Shown: positions 13,112-22,041 of the stretch, one piece after another | Position numbering within the stretch: the stretch's first letter is position 1 | How the letters are laid out: every line of letters begins with the position of its first letter | NCBI RefSeq assembly: GCF_023955655.1 | Contig: NZ_JAMXHT010000005.1 | Location: forward strand, 125,462 to 189,461 | DNA length: 64,000 bases | Direction of reading: 5' to 3' | Source of the DNA: Ralstonia soli | GTDB lineage: Bacteria > Pseudomonadota > Gammaproteobacteria > Burkholderiales > Burkholderiaceae | Notes under the pieces: generated by a model | The model's input: only the letters and a program-made list of their open reading frames with translations | What the model was told of the DNA's origin: nothing | The model's database searches: none | Position numbers and translations under genes: made by a program

Positions 13112-14686
13112 ATGCTGGATGCTGATGTCAAGGCCCAACTGAAGGCCTACCTCGAACGCCTCGTGCAGCCCATTGAGCTGGTCGCCAACGTCGATGACAG
13201 CGAGGGCTCCCGCGACATGATGGACCTGCTGCGTGATGTGGCCGAGCAGTCCAGCATGATCGTGCTGACCGAACAACGCGACGCTGCCGAACGCGCACCG
13301 TCGTTCCTGATCCGCCGCACCGGCGCCGATGTGAGCGTGCGCTTTGCCGCCATCCCGACGGGCCACGAGTTCACCTCGCTCGTGCTGGCGCTCCTGCAAG
13401 TGGGCGGCTATGCGCCCAAGCTCGAAGCCGACGTCATCGAGCAGATCCGGAATATCGAAGGGGATTTCCGCTTCGAGACCTACATGTCGCTCACGTGCCA
13501 GAACTGCCCGGACGTGGTCCAGGCGCTGAACGTGATGTCCGTGATCAACCCGCGCATCCAGCACGTCGCCATCGACGGCGCGCTGTATCAGGGCGAAATC
13601 GAAGCGCGCCAGATCATGGCCGTGCCGACCGTGTTCCTGAACGGCGAAACGTTTGGGACGGGCCGCATGGGCGTGGAAGAAATTCTCGCCAAGATCGACA
13701 CCGGCGCTGCCGCGCGTGATGCTGAAAAGCTCGCCGCCAAGGATCCGTACGAAGTGCTGATCGTCGGCGGTGGCCCGGCAGGCGCCGCTGCAGCCGTGTA
13801 CGCGGCACGCAAGGGCGTGCGCACCGGTGTGGTGGCCGAACGCTTTGGCGGCCAGGTGCTCGACACGCTGGGCATCGAGAACTTCATCTCCGTGCAGGAG
13901 ACCGAAGGGCCGAAGTTTGCCGCCGCGCTGGAGCAGCACGTGCGCCAGTACGACGTCGACATCATGAACACGCAGCGCGCGGTCAAGCTCACGCCGGCAG
14001 ACAAGCCGGGCGGCTTTGCCGAGGTCACGCTGGCCAATGGCGCGGTGCTCAAGGGCCGCTCGATCATCCTGTCGACCGGCGCGCGCTGGCGCAACGTCAA
14101 CGTGCCGGGCGAGCAGGAGTACAAGAACAAGGGCGTGGCCTACTGCCCGCACTGCGATGGCCCGCTGTTCAAGGGCAAGCGCGTGGCCGTGATCGGTGGC
14201 GGCAACTCGGGCGTGGAAGCGGCCATCGACCTCGCCGGCCTGGTGAATCACGTCACGCTGATCGAGTTTGCGAGCGAGCTGAAGGCCGATGCCGTGCTGG
14301 TGCGCAAGCTGCAAAGCCTGTCGAACGCCACCATCGTCACCAACGCGCAGACCACCGAGATCACCGGTGACGGCCAGAAGGTCAACGGCTTGCGCTACAA
14401 GAGCCGCGTGGATGGCGTCGAGCACGAAATCGCGCTCGAAGGCGTGTTCGTGCAGATCGGCCTGGTGCCCAACACTGAGTGGCTGGACGGTGCACTGGAA
14501 CGCAACCGCTTCGGCGAGATCGTCGTCGACGCGCGCGGCCAGACCAGCGCGGAAGGCGTGTTCGCCGCAGGCGATGCGACCACGACGCCGTACAAGCAGA
14601 TCATCATCGCCACCGGTGATGGCGCTAAGGCTGCATTGTCGGCGTTCGACCACCTGATCCGCGTGCCGCTGGCCGAAGCGGCCTGA
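13112..14686 (+). CDS. ahpF: Alkyl hydroperoxide reductase subunit F
   Basis: AhpF is the NADH-dependent flavoprotein disulfide reductase that regenerates AhpC. The 524-residue product has two thioredoxin-like folds with the N-terminal redox pair C129-C132 (CQNC). An FAD domain ([18 protein letters not shown]) and the thioredoxin-reductase-type pair C345-C348 (CPHC) next to the NADH fold [10 protein letters not shown] follow. The cysteine positions match the numbering I know for E. coli AhpF. ATG 13112 is preceded by aaaggaag. A terminator follows at 14707. Confidence 0.97.
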   Translation: MLDADVKAQLKAYLERLVQPIELVANVDDSEGSRDMMDLLRDVAEQSSMIVLTEQRDAAERAPSFLIRRTGADVSVRFAAIPTGHEFTSLVLALLQVGGYAPKLEADVIEQIRNIEGDFRFETYMSLTCQNCPDVVQALNVMSVINPRIQHVAIDGALYQGEIEARQIMAVPTVFLNGETFGTGRMGVEEILAKIDTGAAARDAEKLAAKDPYEVLIVGGGPAGAAAAVYAARKGVRTGVVAERFGGQVLDTLGIENFISVQETEGPKFAAALEQHVRQYDVDIMNTQRAVKLTPADKPGGFAEVTLANGAVLKGRSIILSTGARWRNVNVPGEQEYKNKGVAYCPHCDGPLFKGKRVAVIGGGNSGVEAAIDLAGLVNHVTLIEFASELKADAVLVRKLQSLSNATIVTNAQTTEITGDGQKVNGLRYKSRVDGVEHEIALEGVFVQIGLVPNTEWLDGALERNRFGEIVVDARGQTSAEGVFAAGDATTTPYKQIIIATGDGAKAALSAFDHLIRVPLAEAA

Positions 14687-14706
14687 AGCTGAAACACGCT
14701 GTACGA

Positions 14707-14741
14707 AGCCGGACCTTGCGCAAAGCAGGTCCGGCTTTTTT
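14707..14741 (+). terminator. Rho-independent terminator after ahpF
   Basis: A 10-bp stem agccggacct / aggtccggct with a 10-base loop is followed by a run of Ts. The convergent LysR gene ends 9 bp further on. Confidence 0.9.
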
Positions 14742-14750
14742 CTTTGGCAT

Positions 14751-15638
14751 TCAACCGGCGGCGGAAAGCAGTGTCTTTGCCCGCTCGCTGCACATATCGA
14801 CCAGACGATCGCGCAGCACGCGGCCCGCGCTGTCGACGTCCGGCCGGGCAAACAGAGCCAGCTCGAGCCCACCAATTTCCGGAAATCCATCCGCGGTGCC
14901 GAGCACCCGATGCCCGGCCTGCACGGTGCTGGCCGGCAGCAGGCTTACGCCCAACCCCGCGCTGACCGCCGCACACAGGCTGGCCAGGCTCGGGCTTGAA
15001 TACGTGATGCGCCACGCTTGGCCGATCGATTCCAGCGCGTGCAGCATCTCCTGCCGATACAGCGCGCCGACTGGAAACACCACCAGCGGCAGCGGCGGTT
15101 GCGATGGTCCGGGCGGCGGCATGTGCGGCCGCTCGGCGCTGTCGATCCAACAGATCGGTTCCGCCCAGCGCGCATGGCAGTCGCTGTCGGTGCCCCATTG
15201 CTTGACCAGCAGCAAGTCCAGATCGCCATTGCGGTACTGGCGCAGCAGATGGTGAGACAAGCCGCTTTCCACCTCCAGCCGCAGCCGTGGGCGTTCGCGC
15301 GCAAAGCTGGCGATGAGCGGCATCAGCGCGCCGCTGCCGAGGTCTTCCGGCACGCCCAGGCGCAGCACGCCCTCGGTGTGCTCGGGGCTGAGCGCCTCGC
15401 TGGCCTCGTTGGCCAGGCGCAGCAGCCGGCGCGCATAGCCGAGCAGGCGATCGCCTTCTTCGGTGGGCAGCACCTGGCGCTGGCTGCGGTCGAGCAGGCG
15501 GCAGTCCAGTTGCTGCTCCAGCCGCAGGATCTGCTGGCTGACGGTCGATTGCGTCAGGTGCAGGTGCTCGGCTGCCCGCGTGAAGTTGCCGGTATCCACC
15601 ACCGTGACAAAGCTGCGCAATAGGACGAGATCAATCAT
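14751..15638 (-). CDS. LysR-family transcriptional regulator
   Basis: This is a 295-residue regulator with an N-terminal winged helix (residues about 1-60; FTRAAEHLHLTQSTVSQQI) and a periplasmic-binding-protein-like effector domain. ATG 15638 is preferred over an upstream GTG at 15650. It converges on ahpF and is divergent from the ankyrin gene at 15738, with about 100 bp between. I do not see the cysteine pattern or length of OxyR, so despite its place beside ahpCF I do not call it OxyR. Its target is unknown; the divergent ankyrin-deaminase-MFS genes are the obvious candidates. Confidence 0.9.
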   Translation of the reverse strand: MIDLVLLRSFVTVVDTGNFTRAAEHLHLTQSTVSQQILRLEQQLDCRLLDRSQRQVLPTEEGDRLLGYARRLLRLANEASEALSPEHTEGVLRLGVPEDLGSGALMPLIASFARERPRLRLEVESGLSHHLLRQYRNGDLDLLLVKQWGTDSDCHARWAEPICWIDSAERPHMPPPGPSQPPLPLVVFPVGALYRQEMLHALESIGQAWRITYSSPSLASLCAAVSAGLGVSLLPASTVQAGHRVLGTADGFPEIGGLELALFARPDVDSAGRVLRDRLVDMCSERAKTLLSAAG

Positions 15639-15737
15639 TTGAAATCTCACTGGACGTCATTCAACTATTTAATTTGAACATATTTAGGCGCGCAACCATA
15701 ATCGGCTGCTTACTCACCGCAAATGGAGGTCGCCGGC

Positions 15738-16406
15738 ATGGCATTGCGTGTCTGGAAACGTTGGCTGGTTCTCGCATGCGCGTTTGGCGCGGCAACTGGC
15801 GGCGCAGCGGCCGGTGAGCCGTCCTGGCTGTTGAATGCAGCGGCCAAGGGCGATACCGGCAAGGTGGTCGAGCAGTTGAAGCAAGGCGTGCCGGTGGATG
15901 TGCGTGATGGCGGCGACAACACGCCGCTATTGCTCGCCACGCAAGGCAATCACGTCGACACGGCACGCGCCCTGATCGACGCCGGCGCCGACGTCAACGC
16001 AAAGAACAAGCGGCTCGATAGCGCCTATCTGCTGGCCGGCGCCGAAGGGCGGCTCGAGATCCTGCGCCTCACGCTCAGCCACGGCGCCAACCTCAAGAGC
16101 ACCAACCGCTACGGCGGCACGGCGCTGATCCCTGCCTGCGAACGCGGCCACGTCGAAGTTGTCAAGACGCTGCTCGATGCCGGCGTCGACGTGAACCACG
16201 TCAACAAGCTCGGCTGGACGGGGCTGCTCGAAGCCATTCTGCTGAGCGACGGCGGCCCGCGCCACCAGCAGATCGTCCGTTTGCTGATCGATCACGGCGC
16301 CAATGTCAACCTCGCCGACAGCAAGGGCGTGACGCCGCTACAGCACGCCCGCGAGCGTGGCCAGAAGGCGATCGCTGACATGCTCGTCGCTGCCGGAGCG
16401 CGTTGA
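15738..16406 (+). CDS. Secreted ankyrin-repeat protein
   Basis: The 222-residue product starts with a signal peptide (WKRWLVLACAFGAATGGAAA) and continues as four to five ankyrin repeats from about residue 35 (for example GDNTPLLLATQGNHVDTARA and DSKGVTPLQHARERGQKAIA). Ankyrin repeats bind proteins; the export signal suggests action in the periplasm. In some bacteria such proteins accompany periplasmic catalase or peroxide defence, but nothing here proves that. ATG 15738 follows GGAGG at 15726; an earlier in-frame ATG (15723) lies before that site. Confidence 0.85.
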   Translation: MALRVWKRWLVLACAFGAATGGAAAGEPSWLLNAAAKGDTGKVVEQLKQGVPVDVRDGGDNTPLLLATQGNHVDTARALIDAGADVNAKNKRLDSAYLLAGAEGRLEILRLTLSHGANLKSTNRYGGTALIPACERGHVEVVKTLLDAGVDVNHVNKLGWTGLLEAILLSDGGPRHQQIVRLLIDHGANVNLADSKGVTPLQHARERGQKAIADMLVAAGAR

Positions 16407-16453
16407 TCTGCAGGTCGCAAGTCACTCACCCATCACGCTGACTGGAGAACACC

Positions 16454-16909
16454 ATGACCGATGAACAGTACATGCGCGAAGCCGTTGCACAGGCCTACGC
16501 CAATGTGGAGGCCGGCGGCCAGCCGTTCGGCGCCGTGCTCGTGCGCAACGGCGAGATTCTCGCCAGCACCTCGAACAAGACGCACATTACGCACGACCCC
16601 ACGGCCCACGCCGAGATCCAGGCCATTCGCGAAGCCAGCGCCAAGCTCGGCACGCCTGACATGACTGGCGCCGTCATGTACGCCAGTGGCCAACCGTGTT
16701 CCATGTGCTACGCCGCCATGGCGCGCTGCGGCATCCGGACCGCATTCGTTGCGTATTCGGATGCGGACGGCGAACCGTTCGATTTTTCGACTGTCGCGTC
16801 GTATGAAGAAATCAGCCGCGCTCCCGAGGCGCGTGTACTCCAACTGCGTCCGCTGAAGCCCACGGGTGAGCGCGGTCTGTACGAGGCGTGGCAGGCGCGT
16901 CAATCGTGA
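16454..16909 (+). CDS. Zinc-dependent nucleoside/guanine deaminase
   Basis: This 151-residue protein is of the cytidine/deoxycytidylate-like deaminase fold. The zinc site is visible as HAE (TAHAEIQAI, with the catalytic Glu) and PCSMCYAAM (two Cys ligands). The length and the PCSMCYAA motif fit the GuaD-type guanine deaminases or related base deaminases rather than TadA; the exact base cannot be fixed from sequence. It is preceded by tggag and coupled to the following MFS gene by a GTGA overlap, which suggests that the transporter handles the substrate or product. Confidence 0.85.
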   Translation: MTDEQYMREAVAQAYANVEAGGQPFGAVLVRNGEILASTSNKTHITHDPTAHAEIQAIREASAKLGTPDMTGAVMYASGQPCSMCYAAMARCGIRTAFVAYSDADGEPFDFSTVASYEEISRAPEARVLQLRPLKPTGERGLYEAWQARQS

Positions 16910-18132
16910 GCGAGGTGGCCGCACAGGGCGCCACAGCGGGCGCATCCTCCGCATCTTCCGCGCGCATCGACGCCGGTTGGATCGGCGTGGCGGTGGTGAT
17001 CGCGCTTGGGCTGAACCTGCGGCCGATCCTCACGACCATCGGCCCGTTGCTGGCGGAGATTCGCGCCGGCACGGGCCTGGGTTTGCAAGGCGCATCGCTG
17101 CTCACGGTGATTCCCGTGCTGTGCATGGGCAGCGTGGCGCTGTTTTTGCCGTGGCTCGAACGCTGGCTGCCGGAGCATCGCGGTGTGGCATGCAGTCTGT
17201 TGGCCATCGCAGGCGCCTGCGTGTGGCGGCTGTGGGCAACACATGGTGCCGGGCTGATCGCCAGTGCGGCATTGGCCGGCACAGGCGTGGCGATCGTCCA
17301 GGCGCTGGTGCCCGGCATCGTCAAGCGATGGTTTCCGCAGCGCGTGCCGATGGCGCTGGGTTTGTACTCCTCGTCGCTGATGGCGGGCGGCGGCATTGCC
17401 GCCACGCTCAGTCCGCGCATTGCGCATATGGCGGACTGGCACGTTGGCCTCGGCGTGTGGGCGTTGCCGGCACTGGCGGCGCTGGTCCTGTGGTCCACCG
17501 CGCGCCCACGCGAAGCCGCCGCACCCGTGCAGCGCGGCCCCGTGCTCAACTTCTTCGGCAACCGGCGCGCGTGGCTCCTGGCGATCTACTTTGGCGCGGC
17601 CAACGGCGGCTACACCAGCATGATCGCGTGGCTGCCCATGTTCTATCGCCAACTCGGCTGGAGCGCGCAGAACGCCGGCGGCCTCATCGGCGTGATGACG
17701 ATCTTCCAGGTGATGGGCGCGTTTGCCTTGCCGTTGCTGGCGCGGCGCTCGCCGGATCAGCGCCCGTGGCTGATGGCAATGCTGGTCATGCAGCTTCTGG
17801 GAATCGTCGGCCTGCTGCTCTCGCCTCTCACCGGCACCGTACTGTGGGTCGCGCTGATCGGCTGCGGCCTGGGCTCGATGTTCCCCCTGTGCCTGACGCT
17901 CACGCTGGATCACCTGCCTGACGCCCGTGCCGCGGGTTACCTCGCGGCATTCGTGCAAGGGATCGGCTTCATCATCACGGGGATCATTCCTTACGCAGTC
18001 GGCTGGCTGCGCGAAGCCACGGGGGGCTTCCAGATGCCGTGGCTGCTGCTGATCGCGATCGTGGTCGCATCGATGGCCACGACGCTACGCTTCGCGCCTG
18101 CCGGCTATACACGCGCCATTGGGTCCGTGTAA
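16906..18132 (+). CDS. MFS transporter, CynX/NimT type
   Basis: This is a 408-residue integral membrane protein with about 12 hydrophobic segments, beginning GWIGVAVVIALGLNLRPILT. The NLRP(I/A)LTTIGPLL start and the central loop are typical of the CynX/NimT (cyanate, 2-nitroimidazole) branch of the major facilitator superfamily; the substrate is unknown. GTG 16906 overlaps the deaminase stop as GTGA, with ggcagg upstream. Another GTG at 16888 is possible but lacks proper spacing. The gene partner implies a purine or related compound, which is inference. Confidence 0.85.
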   Translation: MSEVAAQGATAGASSASSARIDAGWIGVAVVIALGLNLRPILTTIGPLLAEIRAGTGLGLQGASLLTVIPVLCMGSVALFLPWLERWLPEHRGVACSLLAIAGACVWRLWATHGAGLIASAALAGTGVAIVQALVPGIVKRWFPQRVPMALGLYSSSLMAGGGIAATLSPRIAHMADWHVGLGVWALPALAALVLWSTARPREAAAPVQRGPVLNFFGNRRAWLLAIYFGAANGGYTSMIAWLPMFYRQLGWSAQNAGGLIGVMTIFQVMGAFALPLLARRSPDQRPWLMAMLVMQLLGIVGLLLSPLTGTVLWVALIGCGLGSMFPLCLTLTLDHLPDARAAGYLAAFVQGIGFIITGIIPYAVGWLREATGGFQMPWLLLIAIVVASMATTLRFAPAGYTRAIGSV

Positions 18133-18195
18133 CTCCGCGCGCGTTGCCGGGTCACCGCGCCCGGAGCAAGTTCACCCACGGCCTTCAAAAATCTC

Positions 18196-18224
18196 TTGTA
18201 ATGCGAATCATTCGCATTTATAGT
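18196..18224 (+). promoter_or_regulatory. Fur-box promoter reading towards fur
   Basis: TTGTAA (18196-18201) and TATAGT (18219-18224) are 17 bp apart. The spacer holds the near-perfect palindrome aatgcgaatcattcgcatt (18200-18218), a good Fur box (7-1-7 form). Fur binding here would block RNA polymerase directly. The first coding start downstream is fur itself at 18585, so there is either a leader of about 350 bases or an independent small RNA. Confidence 0.75.
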
Positions 18225-18230
18225 GTGTCC

Positions 18231-18477
18231 ATCGACAGCGCTGCAGCCGATGGACACACCCCGAAAGGGCATCCCCAAAAGCACAGCGCGTCGAACCGAA
18301 TTCCGCTGCGCGCGCCTGCCACTGCGTAAGTTGGCGCCCAGCCACCGGTCTTTTGTGGGGACCGCTCTGACACACAGAGCGTTTGGCCGTAGCAAGCCGC
18401 CCGACAGTCGGGAAAGCACTCAGACCCCGCTTTCCCGACTGCGACTTTCCCGGGCTGCCAGCCATGCCATTTTTTTT
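18231..18477 (+). ncRNA. Candidate Fur-controlled small RNA or long fur leader
   Basis: No convincing open frame lies between the promoter at 18196 and fur. The stretch contains two perfect 12-bp hairpins: 18223-18234 with 18248-18259 (gtgtgtccatcg / cgatggacacac) and 18406-18417 with 18429-18440 (agtcgggaaagc / gctttcccgact). A run of eight Ts follows at 18470-18477, but its nearest hairpin (ggct-gcc-agcc) is weak. The first stem starts slightly before the predicted transcription start, so it might instead act in DNA or on the other strand. Confidence 0.35.
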
Positions 18478-18584
18478 CAGAACGCAGTGACCGTGTCTGC
18501 ACGGTTGCGAATGCCCGTCACTCGGTGTTCTGACCTGCTGTCGTGCCCCGCCTGCTGTACCCAAATCTCGCCCTAACGAACGCC

Positions 18585-19022
18585 ATGCCAAACTCGACCG
18601 ACCTACGCCGGGCCGGGCTCAAAGCCACGTCGCCGCGCGTCAAGATCCTGGAAATCCTGACCGCCGGCACGGACCACGGCCGTCACCTGAGCGCAGAAGA
18701 TGTGTACCGCCAGTTGCTCACATCGGAGCTCGATGTCGGCATCTCGACGGTCTATCGCGTGCTCAATCAGCTGGTGGATGCCGGCGTGCTGCTGCGCCAT
18801 ACGTTCGAAGCCGGCCATGCGGTGTACGAACTCAACGAGGGTGCGCACCACGATCACCTGATCTGTCTGTCGTGCGGCCGCGTGGAAGAGTTTCACGACG
18901 ATGCCATCGAGGCGCGGCAGGAGCACGTCGCAAACGATCGCGGCTTCGTCCTGCGCGATCACGCGCTCGCGCTCTATGGCGTGTGCCCAGCGTGTCAGGC
19001 GGCCGCCGGCGCTTCACACTGA
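18585..19022 (+). CDS. fur: Ferric uptake regulator (Fur family)
   Basis: This is a 145-residue iron-responsive repressor. The N-terminal winged helix (LKATSPRVKILEIL; ISTVYRVLNQLVDAGVL) is followed by the dimer/metal domain with HHDHLICLSCGRVEEF. The structural zinc pairs are C94-xx-C97 and C134-xx-C137. The start is placed at ATG 18585 (MPNSTDLRRAGLKATSPR), giving normal Fur length; there is no strong Shine-Dalgarno. Its position near feoAB, behind a Fur box, fits autoregulated iron control. Ralstonia genomes usually carry a fur beside recN/omlA, so this could be a second copy (from memory, not testable here). Confidence 0.92.
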   Translation: MPNSTDLRRAGLKATSPRVKILEILTAGTDHGRHLSAEDVYRQLLTSELDVGISTVYRVLNQLVDAGVLLRHTFEAGHAVYELNEGAHHDHLICLSCGRVEEFHDDAIEARQEHVANDRGFVLRDHALALYGVCPACQAAAGASH

Positions 19023-19118
19023 CACCGTACGGTAACGCCCTGAAACAGTATCGGGGCATCGTGGCGAAACTCATCGGGCGGCGGCGGTTCCAACCACCGT
19101 GTTACCCAGGAGATGCCG

Positions 19119-19370
19119 ATGCGACGCCGTCTGAAGTCCGAAGATGAACTCAAGACACTGCTGGCCCGCTGCGTCCAGCAACACCCGGAATGCGCCCAGT
19201 GCGAACTGCGCGCGATGTGCATTCACCGCCCCGATCACACCGGCTGCAATTGGAGCGCCGAGTTTGATTTCCCCACCGACGATGATGCGGCCGCCATTCG
19301 TGGCCTGTCAGTCGCCAAGCGCTTGTTGACGCTGGCACGCACGCAGTACAACGTGGTGCCGGCTCACTAA
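19119..19370 (+). CDS. Small cysteine-rich protein of unknown function
   Basis: This is an 83-residue soluble protein with no signal peptide. Five cysteines are spaced C18-x6-C25-x2-C28-x5-C34-x8-C43, which could hold zinc or an iron-sulphur cluster. ATG 19119 has caggaga upstream; ATG 19113 lies within that site. It sits between fur and the convergent gene at 19380 in the iron locus, so a metal-related role is plausible but unproven. I do not recognise the family. Confidence 0.7.
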   Translation: MRRRLKSEDELKTLLARCVQQHPECAQCELRAMCIHRPDHTGCNWSAEFDFPTDDDAAAIRGLSVAKRLLTLARTQYNVVPAH

Positions 19371-19379
19371 CGGATAGCG

Positions 19380-19685
19380 TTATCCCTTTGCCTGGCGAGA
19401 GATCCGCTCGAGTAGTGCGCGAGCGCTTTCGCCATGCCCCTGCTGTGCCAGCAGGCGTGCATTCAGCACGAGGTTTTCGAGCACCAGCTTGGCGATGCTC
19501 GCGGTGAGCGAGACGATCACCTCGTCTTGGCTGAAATGGGCTTCTTCCATTTGCGACAGCTGGCGCGAGACCAGCTTGCAGACCAGGTCACGCAACATCT
19601 GCTCGTCGAAGGGCAGGTTGGCGAAATCCACTGGGTCTTCCTTCTCGACTTCCGCAATCAACTGGACCAGCAGTTCTTCGGTCAT
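19380..19685 (-). CDS. Small hypothetical protein (helical)
   Basis: This is a 101-residue acidic, Leu/Glu-rich protein (MTEELLVQLIAEVEKEDP at the start) predicted to be mostly alpha-helical, with no transmembrane segment, signal peptide or recognised motif and a single cysteine. It is convergent with the 83-residue Cys-rich gene (9 bp apart) and lies downstream of the feo operon terminator at 19731-19777, so it is probably transcribed on its own. Function unknown. Confidence 0.7.
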   Translation of the reverse strand: MTEELLVQLIAEVEKEDPVDFANLPFDEQMLRDLVCKLVSRQLSQMEEAHFSQDEVIVSLTASIAKLVLENLVLNARLLAQQGHGESARALLERISRQAKG

Positions 19686-19730
19686 GATGCGTCCCCCGTT
19701 CAGGTTTGGACCAGTCTACGCCTGCGCTTC

Positions 19731-19777
19731 ACAAAAACAAAACGGGCCCGCATGGTTTGTCCCCATGCGAGCCCGTT
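19731..19777 (-). terminator. Rho-independent terminator of the feo operon
   Basis: On the minus strand the stem AACGGGC-TC-GCATGG pairs across GGACAAA with CCATGC-GG-GCCCGTT and is followed by TTTTGTTTTT. It lies 27 bp after the Cys-rich FeoB partner gene. Confidence 0.88.
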
Positions 19778-19803
19778 GGTGTTGTGACGTTGCGTCGGCG
19801 CGG

Positions 19804-20121
19804 TTACCTGCGGCGCACGAAGTGGATCGGCTGTTCCATCGCAGCGGACGACGATTCGCCCGACGCACAACCACTGCAACCGCTGCCGCAGGCGCTGCCC
19901 GAGAGCGGATCGGAGTGACACGACGGCGTCGCGCCAGGCGTGAGCAGGCGTTGCCCGAAGGCGCGCATCCACTCCGGTCGCGACGGCCGATCACACCAGC
20001 CAGCCACGCGCGCCATCGTGCGGGCGCGCATGGCCGGCGCATAGCGGCCAGTGAGCGACAGCGCGCTCACTGCCACGACCGTGGCAACGACGCCGGTTTC
20101 GACAACGTGGTACAGGCTCAT
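19804..20121 (-). CDS. FeoB-associated Cys-rich small membrane protein
   Basis: This 105-residue protein has one N-terminal membrane segment (VETGVVATVVAVSALSL). The C-terminal half is cysteine-rich (CHSDPLSGSACGSGCSGC). Small Cys-rich partners often follow feoB and may help iron or electron handling at the channel. ATG 20121 overlaps the feoB stop as ATGA, so it is co-translated with FeoB. The C-terminus ends with a basic RRR. It is not a classical FeoC winged helix. Confidence 0.8.
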   Translation of the reverse strand: MSLYHVVETGVVATVVAVSALSLTGRYAPAMRARTMARVAGWCDRPSRPEWMRAFGQRLLTPGATPSCHSDPLSGSACGSGCSGCASGESSSAAMEQPIHFVRRR

Positions 20122-21983
20122 GTCAGCACCCGTGCGATCTGGTAGGTGGCGAAGGCGGCCAGGTAGGCCAGCGCGAAGAGATACCCGGCGGTGCTCGCCA
20201 TGACCTTCCACGAGTTCGTCTCGCGGCGGATGGTAGCCAGCGTCGAGATGCACTGCGGCGCGTACACGTACCACGCCAGGAAGGCCAGCGCCGTGGCCAG
20301 CGACCATTGCTGCGAGATGATCGGCGCGAGTTGCGCCGCTGCATCTTCATGCGTAGCCGACAACGAATACACCGTTGCCAGCGCGCCCACGGCCACTTCG
20401 CGCGCGGCCATGCCCGGAATCAGCGCAATGCACATCTGCCACGTAAAACCGATCGGCGCGAACACGACTTCCAGCGCGCGGCCGATCATGCCGGCAAAGC
20501 TGTAGTCGATGGCCGGTAGGGTGGCGTTTGCCGGCGGCGCCGGGAACGTCGACAGGAACCACAGCACCACCATCATCTTGAGGATGACCGTGCCGATGCG
20601 GCGCAGGAAGATGCGCGCGCGTTCCAGCAGACCCACAGCGAGGTTGCGCACGCTCGGCAGGCGGTACGATGGCAGTTCCAGGATGAGCGGGTGTTCGTTG
20701 CGATCGCGCTTGAGGTACTTGAGCACGTAGGCCACGACCAGCGCCGACACGATGCCCGCCATGTACAGCCCGAACAGCACCAGCCCCTGCAGGTTGAACA
20801 CGCCCCACACCTGCCGCACCGGAATGAAGGCGCCGATCAGCAGCGCATACACCGGCAGCCGGGCAGAACACGTCATCAGCGGCGCAACGAGAATCGTCAC
20901 CAGACGGTCGCGCGGATCCTGGATCGTGCGCGTGGCCATCACGCCGGGGATTGCACACGCAAAGCTGGAGAGCAGCGGGATGAACGAGCGGCCTGACAGC
21001 CCCGCGCCCGCCATCAGCCGGTCGAGCAGGAAGGCCGCACGCGGCAGATAGCCAGACTCTTCCAGTGACAGGATGAAGAGGAACAGGATCAGGATCTGCG
21101 GCAGGAACACCAGCACGCTGCCCGTGCCCGCGATGATCCCGTTGACCAGCAAGCTCTTGAGCATGCCGTCGGGCATGACCGTGCCGACCCACACGCCCAC
21201 GGCTTCCACCGCGCCCTGGATGCCGTCCATGAGCGGCTGTGCCCACGAAAACACGGCCTGGAACATGAAGAACATCAGCACGGCCAGCAGCGCCAGGCCG
21301 AACACGGGGTGCAGCACGATGCGGTCGAGCCGGTCATCCAGCTCGGCGGTGCTGCGGGGCATCGAGACAGCCGCGTCGAGCAGGCGCTTCACCTCGATGT
21401 GCGGGTCGGCATCGGTCGGCAGCCCAACCGGCACGGCGGGCAACTGCTCGTGATCGATATGCGCGACAAGTTCTGCCGCGCCATTGCGCTTGATGGCCAC
21501 CGTCTGCACCACCGGAACGCCCAGCGCAGCTTGCAGCTTGGCGCGGTCGATGCGGATGCCGCGCCGTTCGGCTGCATCCACCATGTTGAGTGCGAGCACC
21601 ATCGGCAGCCCCAGGCGTTGCAGTTCCAGCACGAAGCGCAGATGCAGGCGCAGGTTGGTGGCATCCACCACGCAGATCAGCAGGTCGGGGCGGGCCTCGC
21701 CGCGGAACGTACCGAGGCAGATATCGCGGGTGATGGCTTCGTCGGGGCTGGTGGCGACCAGGCTGTAGGCGCCGGGCAGGTCGAGAATCTGCACATGCCG
21801 GCCCGACGGGGCGGTAAAGCGGCCTTCCTTGCGCTCGACCGTCACACCCGCGTAGTTGGCGACCTTCTGGCGGCTGCCCGTCAGCAGGTTGAACAGCGCG
21901 GTCTTGCCGCAGTTCGGGTTGCCGACCAGGGCGACGCGCAGTGCGCTGGAGGAGGAAGAGGTGGAGGAAGCGTGCATCTGCAT
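20118..21983 (-). CDS. feoB: Ferrous iron transporter FeoB
   Basis: FeoB is the GTP-dependent ferrous iron permease of the inner membrane. The 621-residue product has an N-terminal G domain with GNPNCGKTALFN (G1), GVTVERKEG (G2), DLPGAYSL (G3) and NMVD (G4). It is followed by the transmembrane part with two Gate domains (CSARLPVYALLIGAFIP). It is shorter than E. coli FeoB (773), as is common in beta-proteobacteria. ATG 21983 or ATG 21977 could be the start (MQMHASS). It lies between feoA and the Cys-rich gene, under the Fur box at 22390. Confidence 0.95.
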   Translation of the reverse strand: MQMHASSTSSSSSALRVALVGNPNCGKTALFNLLTGSRQKVANYAGVTVERKEGRFTAPSGRHVQILDLPGAYSLVATSPDEAITRDICLGTFRGEARPDLLICVVDATNLRLHLRFVLELQRLGLPMVLALNMVDAAERRGIRIDRAKLQAALGVPVVQTVAIKRNGAAELVAHIDHEQLPAVPVGLPTDADPHIEVKRLLDAAVSMPRSTAELDDRLDRIVLHPVFGLALLAVLMFFMFQAVFSWAQPLMDGIQGAVEAVGVWVGTVMPDGMLKSLLVNGIIAGTGSVLVFLPQILILFLFILSLEESGYLPRAAFLLDRLMAGAGLSGRSFIPLLSSFACAIPGVMATRTIQDPRDRLVTILVAPLMTCSARLPVYALLIGAFIPVRQVWGVFNLQGLVLFGLYMAGIVSALVVAYVLKYLKRDRNEHPLILELPSYRLPSVRNLAVGLLERARIFLRRIGTVILKMMVVLWFLSTFPAPPANATLPAIDYSFAGMIGRALEVVFAPIGFTWQMCIALIPGMAAREVAVGALATVYSLSATHEDAAAQLAPIISQQWSLATALAFLAWYVYAPQCISTLATIRRETNSWKVMASTAGYLFALAYLAAFATYQIARVLT

Positions 21984-22041
21984 GAAGCCGGATAAGCGGG
22001 GCCGCAAAGCGGCGGCAATGGGTGGCGGCGTTTGGCTGTCG

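Noticed and set aside
13088-14890. 600-codon minus-strand ORF opposite ahpF
   Set aside because: Antisense shadow of ahpF, whose cysteine motifs are exact.
14751-15638. OxyR beside ahpCF
   Set aside because: The LysR protein is shorter and I cannot see the OxyR redox-cysteine pattern; position alone is not enough.
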